Origin: Syntrophomonadaceae bacterium | GTDB lineage: Bacteria; Bacillota; DSM-12270; Thermacetogeniales; Thermacetogeniaceae | Direction: 5' to 3' | Assembly (NCBI GenBank): GCA_012839645.1 | Contig: DUMY01000074.1 | Coordinates: forward strand, 1 to 34,202 | Length of the DNA: 34,202 nucleotides | Shown: positions 1-7,396 of the stretch, piece by piece | Numbering within the stretch: position 1 is the stretch's first letter | Layout: each line of letters starts with the position of its first letter | Notes under the pieces: generated by a model | The model's database searches: none | What the model saw: the letters and a program-made list of their open reading frames with translations, nothing else | Told to the model about the DNA's origin: nothing | Program-made: the position numbers and the translations under genes

Positions 1-333
1 GATTTTGGCTCTACATCGGTTGGTCCAATAGCCAAAGAGGTATTTAAGGAATACTTTGGGCTGAATAAAGAGGTGGAGAAGGATGAGGGGACAGAGGGCA
101 CAACTACTCCTACCCAGCCTTCTACTACACCTCAACAACCGCCAACAACTACCCCGGCTGAAACGACGACCCCTCAGAATACCAATGGGAATAATGGTGG
201 TGCTGAGGATAATGGAGGCGCGGGGAATAACGGGAATGGTGGGGGTAATGGAGACGGTGACGATAATGAAAATGATGGACAGGGGAATGGTGATCCTGGA
301 AACGAAGATACCGAGGTGCCTGAGGAGCCTTGA
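1..333 (+). CDS. mrdA: Penicillin-binding protein 2-type transpeptidase, C-terminal part (5' truncated)
   Basis: Only the last 110 codons are in the window, and the frame is open from the first base. The visible start, containing GSTSVGPIAKEVFKEYFG, resembles the end of a class B PBP transpeptidase domain, where the closing helix follows the beta-sheet. The remaining 80 residues are a low-complexity tail. It is first Thr/Pro/Gln rich, then Asn/Gly/Asp rich, and ends acidic. In Firmicutes and other rod-shaped bacteria a PBP2 gene commonly stands just before minC in the mre-mrdA-min-rodA block, and rodA is present here too, which supports the assignment. The partner would be the RodA glycosyltransferase in lateral wall synthesis. 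The catalytic serine motif lies outside the window, so the call rests on a short stretch and on context. Confidence 0.72.
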   Translation, partial: DFGSTSVGPIAKEVFKEYFGLNKEVEKDEGTEGTTTPTQPSTTPQQPPTTTPAETTTPQNTNGNNGGAEDNGGAGNNGNGGGNGDGDDNENDGQGNGDPGNEDTEVPEEP

Positions 334-350
334 CCGACAAGTGAGATCAG

Positions 351-398
351 GGGGACGGATCTCATGATCTATTTTTCAGATCCCCTTTTCCTCTTTTC
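351..398 (+). terminator. Possible intrinsic terminator after the PBP2 gene
   Basis: GGATCT at 357-362 pairs with AGATCC at 378-383. Two further G-C pairs form across a 2-nt bulge, and the T-rich run TTTTCCTCTTTT follows. The loop is long (15 nt) and the T-run is interrupted, so this is a moderate candidate. Bases 399-620 hold no convincing gene; they contain a dispersed repeat at 490-522. Confidence 0.4.
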
Positions 399-489
399 CC
401 AATAACTAACGACCAGAGCTGCCTAGGTTCAGTGCGTGTGCCAAGGACCGTTCCCAAATAATAAAGGTAATAAAGTTATTTTTTGTATC

Positions 490-522
490 TTCCGACATCT
501 GACCTCCTGCGTCTGACCTCTG
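490..522 (-). repeat. Copy of a dispersed GGAGGTCAGA-type short repeat
   Basis: Read on the minus strand this stretch contains GGAGGTCAGATGTCGGA. It matches the plus-strand block at 21617-21634 (AGAGGTCAGAAGTCGGAA) except for a few bases. Related blocks occur at 11900-11930, 19774-19823 and 24013-24081. The repeat lies just upstream of minC, in the intergenic space. Confidence 0.55.
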
Positions 523-623
523 TTTTTCAGGTAGGATGCCTAATATTGTCATATCAAAGGAAAAAAGGCTGGAAAAACGAGGAATATTTTTTCGGGTTTT
601 TTTTAGTTAAGGCAGGAATAAAA

Positions 624-1619
624 ATGCCACAGATAGAAAACATCTATCGAAAGAAGTGGGATTGGAGGGAACAGCATCCGGGCATGGAACATCTTGTTAC
701 AATAAAAGGCAGCAAGCGTTCCGGACTGATAATTGTGCTGGATCCGGAGGAGGACTTTCATAGTGTTATGAAATGTCTTGTGGAAAAACTCCAAGAAGCG
801 GATAGCTTTCTAGAGGGATCCTCAGTTTGCATTGATGTCAGTAAAAGGAATTTCAACTTCCAGCAGTTATCGGATTTAAGAAGGGTGCTTGCGTCCCACA
901 ATATGCACCTGCGCTATATTATGGCAGGGAACAGAAGGAAATACCAGGGGGTGAAGAGGATGGCTGAGGAGGCAAGAGAAACGGCGTCCTGGCGCAGCCG
1001 TAGAAAAAAGAAAAGCCGTAAAAAAGCTAAGGAGCGAATTGAGGTTCAAGATGTTCAGGATGCTCAGGGTGTTCAGGAGGAGACAGCTGCAGCAGCAGAG
1101 GTATCCCCAATCCTAGAGGAGTCTACCGGGGAGTTTACAGCGAATTCTGAGGAAAAAACTAGAATTGAAAAAGAGGAAGAAAAAGAGGACATACCGGTAA
1201 TTCTTTATACTCCGGTACGCCAGACCCGAGATGATATTGTTTCTGAGGAACAGACGATTCTGGTACAGCGTACTATTCGTTCAGGGCAGAGGGTTTTTTA
1301 TCCGGGGAATGTGGTAGTCTTGGGAGATGTCAACCCGGGAGGTGAAGTAATAGCCGGGGGTAATATTATTGTTATGGGTACCTTCAGAGGTATTGCCCAC
1401 GCCGGAGCCCTTGGCAAAAATGATGCAATTGTAGCGGCACTACGGCTGGAACCGTCGCAGTTGCGTATAGCCGGGTTCATTACCCGTGCTCCGGAAGGAG
1501 ATTATTCTATATCGTTCCAGCCGGAAATAGCCAGAGTCCAGGATGGAATTGTAATTATTGAACAGTACCAGCCTGGGTACGACCGTAATCATAGAGGCGA
1601 TAATAAAGGGGGAGCTTAA
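624..1619 (+). CDS. minC: Septum site-determining protein MinC
   Basis: MinC blocks FtsZ ring formation away from midcell and acts with MinD at the membrane. The N-terminal domain includes VTIKGSKRSGLIIVLD. The C-terminal beta-helix domain is unmistakable (RSGQRVFYPGNVVVLGDVNP, then GGNIIVMGTFRGIAHAG). Between them is a charged linker of about 100 residues rich in Lys, Arg, Glu and Gln, so the protein (331 aa) is much longer than the usual ~220-230 aa. The linker contains tandem VQD-VQD-AQG-VQE units encoded by 9-bp repeats. I chose the ATG at 624. An upstream TTG at 483 would add residues translated from an intergenic repeat and is unlikely. An ATG at 684, just before the conserved VTIKG, is also possible (GGAGGG at 664-669, spacing 14). 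The stop abuts the minD ATG, which suggests translational coupling. Confidence 0.93.
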   Translation: MPQIENIYRKKWDWREQHPGMEHLVTIKGSKRSGLIIVLDPEEDFHSVMKCLVEKLQEADSFLEGSSVCIDVSKRNFNFQQLSDLRRVLASHNMHLRYIMAGNRRKYQGVKRMAEEARETASWRSRRKKKSRKKAKERIEVQDVQDAQGVQEETAAAAEVSPILEESTGEFTANSEEKTRIEKEEEKEDIPVILYTPVRQTRDDIVSEEQTILVQRTIRSGQRVFYPGNVVVLGDVNPGGEVIAGGNIIVMGTFRGIAHAGALGKNDAIVAALRLEPSQLRIAGFITRAPEGDYSISFQPEIARVQDGIVIIEQYQPGYDRNHRGDNKGGA

Positions 1620-2420
1620 ATGGGTGAAGTTTACGTAATTACTTCTGGTAAGGGTGGGGTAGGAAAGACCACCACAACCGCTAATATTGGTACCTCACTG
1701 GCTATGCAGGGTTACCGGGTGGTGTTGGTAGATGCTGATATTGGGCTGCGGAATCTGGATGTGGTTTTAGGGCTAGAAAACCGAATTGTATACGATCTGG
1801 TGGATTTAGCACATGGACGCTGCCGAATGAGACAGGCTTTAATTCGGGATCGCCGATTAGAGAACCTCTATCTTTTACCGGCTGCCCAGACGAAAGACAA
1901 AACAGCAGTTAACCCGGAACAAATGAAAGAGCTCTGTGAAAAACTAAAACTGGAAAGTGATTTTATTCTTATGGATTGTCCGGCCGGCATCGAACAGGGG
2001 TTTAGAAATGCTGTTGCCGGTGCTGATAAAGCTATTGTTGTCACAACACCTGAAGTGGCAGCAGTACGAGATGCAGACCGCATTATCGGCCTTTTGGAGG
2101 CATCGGAAATCAAAGATCCCCTTCTGGTTTTAAACAGGATTCGGCCTAAAATGGTAAGGATGGGAGATATGCTTGATGTTGAAGATGTGATTGAGCACCT
2201 AGCTATTGATATGCTGGGAGTTGTTCCTGATGATGAGTCTATTATTATTTCGACGAACAAGGGAGAGCCAGCGGTGTTGAATTCTGCTTCCAAAGCTGGG
2301 GAGGCCTATCGTAATATATCACACCGGCTTGCTGGGGATGAGGTGCCCTTGATGAATCTGGAAAACAGGGGAGGCTTTATGGATCGTGTCCGGCGTCTGC
2401 TGGGATTGCGAACGGGTTGA
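1620..2420 (+). CDS. minD: Septum site-determining ATPase MinD
   Basis: This is a deviant Walker-A ATPase of the ParA/MinD family that binds membrane as an ATP dimer and recruits MinC. The protein has 266 aa, the family's normal size. The P-loop GKGGVGKTT lies at residues 10-18, with the signature lysine at 11. VDADIGLRNLD and MDCPAGIE are the switch motifs. The C-terminus (FMDRVRRLLGLRTG) is an amphipathic membrane-targeting helix with basic and hydrophobic residues. The start ATG directly follows the minC stop, and GGGGGAG at 1608-1614 serves as ribosome-binding site. minE follows after 15 bp, so minC, minD and minE form one operon. Confidence 0.97.
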   Translation: MGEVYVITSGKGGVGKTTTTANIGTSLAMQGYRVVLVDADIGLRNLDVVLGLENRIVYDLVDLAHGRCRMRQALIRDRRLENLYLLPAAQTKDKTAVNPEQMKELCEKLKLESDFILMDCPAGIEQGFRNAVAGADKAIVVTTPEVAAVRDADRIIGLLEASEIKDPLLVLNRIRPKMVRMGDMLDVEDVIEHLAIDMLGVVPDDESIIISTNKGEPAVLNSASKAGEAYRNISHRLAGDEVPLMNLENRGGFMDRVRRLLGLRTG

Positions 2421-2435
2421 TCGGAGGAGATATAA

Positions 2436-2711
2436 TTGTTAGAATTTCTACAGCGTATTTTCGGTAAGGATTCGCTGAAATCAAGCAAAAGTGTTGCACA
2501 AGAAAGACTGCGCCTTGTACTTATGCATGACCGTCTGGATCTTTCTCCACAGGTGTTGGAAGAACTGCGGTGCGATCTCATGGATGTCATCAAGGATTAT
2601 ATGGAGATCGATGAAAATAAGATGGAGATCAACCTGGAGCAGGACAATAAATGTGTAGCTCTTGTTGCCAATATTCCTGTAGTTAAAATGAAAAGGCTGC
2701 CTAGTCACTAA
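2436..2711 (+). CDS. minE: Cell division topological specificity factor MinE
   Basis: MinE stimulates the MinD ATPase and drives MinCD away from midcell. The product is 91 aa, typical for the family. It begins LEFLQRIFGK (the membrane-binding amphipathic segment), followed by the MinD-contact region with AQERLRLVLMHDRLDLSP and a C-terminal dimerisation domain. The start is TTG, supported by GGAGGAGA at 2423-2430. A MinE in a Gram-positive means that this organism can run an oscillating or MinE-controlled Min system, as known from clostridia, in place of the DivIVA/MinJ arrangement of Bacillus. Confidence 0.93.
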   Translation: MLEFLQRIFGKDSLKSSKSVAQERLRLVLMHDRLDLSPQVLEELRCDLMDVIKDYMEIDENKMEINLEQDNKCVALVANIPVVKMKRLPSH

Positions 2712-2802
2712 AAATAGTGTTGTTATCCTTGAACTTCCTGGCCGAAAACCATAGACGCCGTCCTGAGAATGGATTATCATTATATTAATCCATACAGGAA
2801 GG

Positions 2803-3945
2803 ATGGGGCGGGAGTTGCCTTTTAACAAGCGCCTTTTAAAGAATCTTGATTATGTCCTAATCGGAAACATTATATTGATTATGAGTATGAGCCTACTCAT
2901 TCTGAGCAGTGCAACGGCGAATATTGCCGCGGATCCCCTATTCTATGTGAAGAAACACTTGCTTTCTATTGGGCTGGGGGTTATCTGTGCTGTTCTTATT
3001 ATTTCCTTTGATTATACAAAACTGTTGCGGTATGATAAATATATTTATCTCTTGTTGATTATCCTGCTGCTTGTGGTTGACATCAAAGGTATTGTCGCTA
3101 AAGGGGGGCGGCAGTGGCTCGCCTTAGGCCCATTTGTCTTTCAGCCCTCAGAGTTTGGGAAAATCATGTTCATTATCTGCTTTGCCACCTTTCTTGTGAA
3201 AAGGAAGGGAGAATTAAAGACGCTCAGGGATCTGATCCCTTCTTTTCTCTATTTTGCTGTGCCCTTTTTATTAATTGTAATCCAGGATCTAGGCACAGCA
3301 CTCGTTTACCTGGTGATCCTGTTTGGCATGCTTTACATTGCCGGTGCGAAACCCAGTCTTTTGCTGGGCATTATCGGTTCAGGATTGGCTGTGGTTATTT
3401 TAGCTGTGGGGCTGCATCTATCTCCCCTACAGCTTCCACTTCCCTTGGAGGATTACCAGATCAACAGGCTGACTGCTTTTATAGACCCCTACAAAGATCC
3501 ACATGGTACGGGCTATCATATTATCCAGTCCCTGGTGGCTGTCGGTTCTGGGGGCCCCTTTGGAAAGGGTCTTTATCACGGTACTCAGGTGCAGTTGAAT
3601 TTTTTACCGGAGCACCATACAGACTTTATCTTTTCAGTTGTAGGGGAAGAGCTTGGTTTTGTAGGAGCTGCTTTTATCCTTTTGCTTTACTATATTTTGC
3701 TCTCTCGGACGCTCCGTACGGCTTTTCAAGCCCGGGATTTATTTGGAAGGCTTGTGGTAGGTGGGATTGTCTGTATGTGGCTGTTCCATATTTTTGAGAA
3801 CGTGGGTATGGCCATCGGTTTGATGCCTGTCACGGGAATACCATTACCCTTCCTCAGCCACGGTGGCAGTTTTATGATTACCAATCTAGCTGCCATAGGC
3901 CTAATTCTAAATGTTCAACTGCGCAGGGAAAATATGTTGTTCTAG
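2803..3945 (+). CDS. rodA: RodA, SEDS-family peptidoglycan glycosyltransferase
   Basis: RodA is a polytopic membrane enzyme that polymerises lipid II for lateral wall growth, working with a class B PBP such as the one at the left edge. The 380-aa product has about ten hydrophobic segments and the SEDS signatures FQPSEFGKI, PEHHTDFIFSVVGEELGF and PFLSHGGSFMITNLAAIG. RodA is preferred over FtsW because of the mrdA/min context and the absence of division-cluster neighbours. The start is uncertain: AGGAAGG touches the ATG at 2803 with no spacing, and a TTG at 2815 (after AGGATGG, spacing 8) is a credible alternative. An 8-bp inverted repeat at 2769-2793 lies immediately upstream. Confidence 0.94.
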   Translation: MGRELPFNKRLLKNLDYVLIGNIILIMSMSLLILSSATANIAADPLFYVKKHLLSIGLGVICAVLIISFDYTKLLRYDKYIYLLLIILLLVVDIKGIVAKGGRQWLALGPFVFQPSEFGKIMFIICFATFLVKRKGELKTLRDLIPSFLYFAVPFLLIVIQDLGTALVYLVILFGMLYIAGAKPSLLLGIIGSGLAVVILAVGLHLSPLQLPLPLEDYQINRLTAFIDPYKDPHGTGYHIIQSLVAVGSGGPFGKGLYHGTQVQLNFLPEHHTDFIFSVVGEELGFVGAAFILLLYYILLSRTLRTAFQARDLFGRLVVGGIVCMWLFHIFENVGMAIGLMPVTGIPLPFLSHGGSFMITNLAAIGLILNVQLRRENMLF

Positions 3946-3995
3946 TTATATTGAACCATCTGCAGCCATATATAAAAAACGAGAGGTGGTTGCAG

Positions 3996-4637
3996 GTGAG
4001 AAGGAATTCTATTGTGGCAAGCCGTATCAGAGGTTTTTACCGGCGTCTGGTAGTGGCGCTGCTTATTTTTGGGATGATCTTTGGGATTTCTATTTTTGGT
4101 GGAGCACCAGGACAAGCTGTGCGAAATGGTGTCAATTATTTGCTGACAAAAAACTATGATTTTTCTGGACGTGAAAGAAGTATTGAGAAGGCACTTAAGT
4201 GGGTACCGGATCTATCCAGACTGGGGATTAAGCCGAAACGAGATTTAGATGTTGAAGTGAGTACACCCGGAAAATTGCCGGATCTTCCGGTTTCCGGGAG
4301 GCTTGTTAGGGGGTTTGGCTGGCAAAGAGATGCTTCAAACTGGCTGTACTTCCATGAAGGCATTGAGCTGGCTGTGACCAAGGGCACTATTGTACGGGCT
4401 GTGCTCCCGGGGAAGGTTGTAAGGGTTGAAACAGATAAAAGAATAGGGAAGGTTCTTGTTATCGAGCATGACCATGATTGTGCAACACTTTATGGAAGGC
4501 TCGGAGAGGCCGGGGTCAAAACCGGGCAGGAGGTGGTGCAGGGTCAGGTCATCGGTACCACCGAAGATACACTCTTTTATTTTCAGCTCCGGGATGGGGA
4601 CAAACTTGTTGATCCCACTTCACGACTTCAGCAGTAG
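3996..4637 (+). CDS. SpoIVFA-like degenerate M23 (LytM) membrane protein
   Basis: The 213-aa product has one N-terminal transmembrane segment (about residues 18-36), a linker and a C-terminal LytM/M23-like domain. The zinc-site motifs are damaged. HxxxD appears as H120-EGI-E124, the usual YAHL is YGRL, and the HLHFE motif is replaced by LFYFQ, so both of its histidines are gone. An enzymatically dead M23 protein placed after the min genes and before rplU is where Bacillus has spoIVFA. That protein anchors and inhibits the SpoIVFB protease during sporulation. No spoIVFB gene follows here. The GTG at 3996 was chosen because GAGAGGTGG (3981-3989) lies 6 nt upstream; a longer reading from TTG 3951 lacks such support. 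A general role as a non-catalytic envelope regulator is the alternative. Confidence 0.7.
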   Translation: MRRNSIVASRIRGFYRRLVVALLIFGMIFGISIFGGAPGQAVRNGVNYLLTKNYDFSGRERSIEKALKWVPDLSRLGIKPKRDLDVEVSTPGKLPDLPVSGRLVRGFGWQRDASNWLYFHEGIELAVTKGTIVRAVLPGKVVRVETDKRIGKVLVIEHDHDCATLYGRLGEAGVKTGQEVVQGQVIGTTEDTLFYFQLRDGDKLVDPTSRLQQ

Positions 4638-4638
4638 T

Positions 4639-4661
4639 TGGTGCCTGGCACCATTTTTTTT
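4639..4661 (+). terminator. Intrinsic terminator after the M23 gene
   Basis: TGGTG (4639-4643) and CACCA (4649-4653) form a short hairpin within the palindromic GGTGCCTGGCACC. An uninterrupted run of eight T follows at 4654-4661. It begins one base after the stop codon, so the min-rodA transcription unit probably ends here. Confidence 0.75.
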
Positions 4662-4831
4662 ATTAATTTCCTTGTAATGGGGAGAATAATAAAATAAGCT
4701 TTAATAAGGGCAATATGGACAATTAACACCATGTGAATATTCTCAGTGTCCGGAGTTTCGGTAATAAGCGAAGAGTCAGCTTTAGAAAGTTTTTAACAAA
4801 TTTCCGACAGCTAATTTCAGGAGGCAATGTT

Positions 4832-6688
4832 GTGACTATAGAGCAGGTACTTTGGGAAAATATCTTACCCCGGGTGCGTAAACCCGCCCGTTATCTAGGT
4901 ACTGAGTGGAATGCTGTTTGCAAAAACTGGGATGCTGTTCCCATAAGGATGGTTTTTGCCTTTCCCGATCTTTATGAGGTAGGGATGTCACATCTGGGAC
5001 TACAGATTTTATATGGTTTAGTGAACAGCCGGGACGATTTCTTGATGGAGAGAGCTTTTGCTCCGGCCCTGGATATGGAAGGTGAACTTCGCCGGGCAGG
5101 GCTGCCGCTTTTCAGCCTGGAATCCCATAGATCCCTACAGGATTTTGATGTTATCGGGTTTACACTGCAGTATGAGTTGACCTTTACCAATGTGCTCAAT
5201 ATGTTGGATCTGTCAGGTATTCCCTACCGCGCAGAGGATCGTCATGACCACCATCCCCTGGTTATTGCCGGGGGCCCGAGTGCCTTTAATCCGGAGCCTC
5301 TTGCACCCTTTATAGATGCCTTTTTGATCGGGGAGGGTGAAGAGGGTGTTTTGGAGATCTTAGAGGCAGTAGGTGAAGTTAAAGGGGACCAGCCTAGGGC
5401 ATCCAGGTCTCAGGTGCTGGAGCGTCTTATAGAGGTTCCAGGTGTCTATATACCCTCCTTTTATCGCAAAGAATATACAGATGATGATAAAATAAAAAAA
5501 ATAGTACCTCTACATCCTCGGGCACCGGAGCGGGTGCGTCGGCGTGTCTTGGATAAACTGGAAACCGCCTATTTCCCTACATCCCCTCTTGTTCCACTGG
5601 CTGAGGCTGTTCATGAGCGGGGGATGTTGGAGGTATTTCGCGGATGTACCCGTGGCTGCCGCTTCTGTCAGGCGGGGATGATCTACAGGCCCGTGAGGGA
5701 GCGCTCTCCTGAAGTACTTTTATCTCAGGCTGGGGAGATCATTAAAAATACGGGATTTGAAGAGGTTTCCTTGGTCTCACTAAGCAGTCTTGATTACAGC
5801 AGTATCCAGGATCTGATTCCACGGTTAGCCGGTGGGTGCGAGGCCACCAGAACAGGACTTTCTCTCCCCTCACTGCGTGTTGACTCCTTCAGTATAGAAA
5901 CAGCAAAAAATCTTCCTGGTCGCCGAACAAGTGTTACCTTAGCTCCAGAGGCAGGAAGCCAGAGGCTGCGGGATGTGATCAACAAGGGAGTTACTGAGAA
6001 TGATCTTATGGATGCAGTGGAGGCTGCTCTGGATGCAGGGTGGTTTGCCATCAAGCTCTATTTTATGGTAGGTTTGCCTACAGAAACCAGAGAGGACCTG
6101 GAGGGTATTGCTGATCTGGTAGAAAAGGTAGTAAAGGTTGGGAAGAGATACAGCCGCGGCAGGAAAAGGCCCCGGGTGACGGTCAGTGCTTCCTCCTTTG
6201 TACCCAAGGCACATACTCCCTTTCAGTGGGAGGGCCAGGATAAAAGGGATCTACTGAAGGAAAAACATGAATATCTGAGGTCTCTTATTAAGAAAAGCAA
6301 GGCTGAGTACAACTGGCACAACATTGAAACAAGTTTTTTGGAGGCATGTTTTGCACGGGGTGACCGCAAGATGGCTGCGGTTCTGGAAGGAGCTTTCTTG
6401 AGGGGTTGTCGGTTTGACGGATGGACAGAGCATTTTCGCTTCCCCTTATGGATGGAGAGTTTCCAGGCTGCCGAAATTGACCCGGATGATTATGCCACAA
6501 GTCGTTTTACCTATGATCAGGTTCTGCCTTGGGATATAATTGATTCCGGGGTCTCTAAGGAGTATCTGGTCCGGGAACACCAAAGGGCCCTAGCGGGAGA
6601 AACAACCCCAGACTGTCGACAGGTTTGTGGAAAGTGTGGTGCCTGTGCATCCCTGGGGGTGACCACCCATCTGTTCAAGGAGAGATAA
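4832..6688 (+). CDS. Radical SAM protein with B12-binding-like N-terminus (TIGR03960-like)
   Basis: The product has 618 aa. The N-terminal half resembles a cobalamin-binding fold region (FPDLYEVGMSHLGLQILY). The radical SAM cluster motif CTRGCRFC, a CxxxCxxC arrangement, follows. Near the C-terminus is a Cys-rich segment, CRQVCGKCGAC. The family is widespread in clostridia and deltaproteobacteria and often stands directly beside, or fused to, the DUF2344 protein encoded next, and near RNase G. The reaction is not established to my knowledge. The GTG start at 4832 is fixed by AGGAGG at 4819-4824 (spacing 7) and by the conserved beginning VTIEQVLWENILPRVRKPAR. An upstream reading from 4733 has no such support. 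The next gene starts after 5 bp, indicating an operon. Confidence 0.88.
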   Translation: MTIEQVLWENILPRVRKPARYLGTEWNAVCKNWDAVPIRMVFAFPDLYEVGMSHLGLQILYGLVNSRDDFLMERAFAPALDMEGELRRAGLPLFSLESHRSLQDFDVIGFTLQYELTFTNVLNMLDLSGIPYRAEDRHDHHPLVIAGGPSAFNPEPLAPFIDAFLIGEGEEGVLEILEAVGEVKGDQPRASRSQVLERLIEVPGVYIPSFYRKEYTDDDKIKKIVPLHPRAPERVRRRVLDKLETAYFPTSPLVPLAEAVHERGMLEVFRGCTRGCRFCQAGMIYRPVRERSPEVLLSQAGEIIKNTGFEEVSLVSLSSLDYSSIQDLIPRLAGGCEATRTGLSLPSLRVDSFSIETAKNLPGRRTSVTLAPEAGSQRLRDVINKGVTENDLMDAVEAALDAGWFAIKLYFMVGLPTETREDLEGIADLVEKVVKVGKRYSRGRKRPRVTVSASSFVPKAHTPFQWEGQDKRDLLKEKHEYLRSLIKKSKAEYNWHNIETSFLEACFARGDRKMAAVLEGAFLRGCRFDGWTEHFRFPLWMESFQAAEIDPDDYATSRFTYDQVLPWDIIDSGVSKEYLVREHQRALAGETTPDCRQVCGKCGACASLGVTTHLFKER

Positions 6689-6693
6689 TAAGT

Positions 6694-7380
6694 ATGCCCA
6701 AGTACCGTCTTGAATATGCTAAACAGGATATAGCGCGTTTTCTTTCCCACCGCGAGCTGATGACCACACTGCAGCGAGCTTTACGGCGGGCTTCTTTTCC
6801 ACTTACTTATAGCAAAGGATATAATCAGCGTCCTAAGTTCTCTTTTGGTCCTCCTTTGGGAGTGGGGGCAGCGGGACTACGGGAGTATATGGATTTAGAA
6901 CTAGATGAAGATATTCAAACCATAGAGGATTATCTTGAGCGCTTGAACCGCCAGTTGCTGTCGGGTATCCGCGCACACCGCCTGGTTTTGGTTCCACCTG
7001 GTGATATAGGATTAGGTAAGTTGATCAACTGTGCACGCTACCTGGTGGAGCTTTCCTCTGATGATTATGCTGCTGATTGGGATCAACTGTTTAATGATAT
7101 AAAAAGTGTGGAATCCTGGTATTATGAGAGGCCTCATGATGGGAAGGTCTTTGATGTGTCAGCAGCCATCATAGAAAGCGGTTGTTATCATGAGGGCGGG
7201 CGGTTTTATCTGGAGTTTTTGATGAAAGTGGGTAGAGGAGAGGTTCCTGTGCGTGGTCTTCTAGATTTGATCATAAAAGCTGGTACCAAACCTCTGCTGC
7301 TTTCCCGGCTCACCCGTACCGGGCTTTTCCGCCTGGAGGGCAACCGCTTGATCGATCCGTTGGGACAGATAGAAAATTAA
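6694..7380 (+). CDS. DUF2344 / TIGR03936 family protein
   Basis: The 228-aa protein begins MPKYRLEYAKQDIARFLSHR, followed by YSKGYNQRPKFSFGPPL, the hallmark of the DUF2344 family. It is the usual companion of the preceding radical SAM protein, and in some genomes the two are a single fusion. Its function is unknown. Constant linkage to RNase G and ribosomal genes suggests a role in RNA or translation, but this is inference. The ATG at 6694 has AAGGAGAG at 6677-6684. rng begins 16 bp downstream. Confidence 0.86.
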   Translation: MPKYRLEYAKQDIARFLSHRELMTTLQRALRRASFPLTYSKGYNQRPKFSFGPPLGVGAAGLREYMDLELDEDIQTIEDYLERLNRQLLSGIRAHRLVLVPPGDIGLGKLINCARYLVELSSDDYAADWDQLFNDIKSVESWYYERPHDGKVFDVSAAIIESGCYHEGGRFYLEFLMKVGRGEVPVRGLLDLIIKAGTKPLLLSRLTRTGLFRLEGNRLIDPLGQIEN

Positions 7381-7396
7381 TGAAGGTTGAGGGGAA

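Noticed and set aside
483-623. Extended MinC start at TTG 483
   Set aside because: The extra 47 residues come from a dispersed intergenic repeat and T-rich sequence, with no ribosome-binding site; MinC homologues begin near the conserved VTIKG segment.
3114-3797. 227-codon open frame overlapping rodA in another frame
   Set aside because: The rodA frame has all SEDS motifs; the alternative product is Cys/Phe-rich noise typical of frame-shifted membrane protein code.
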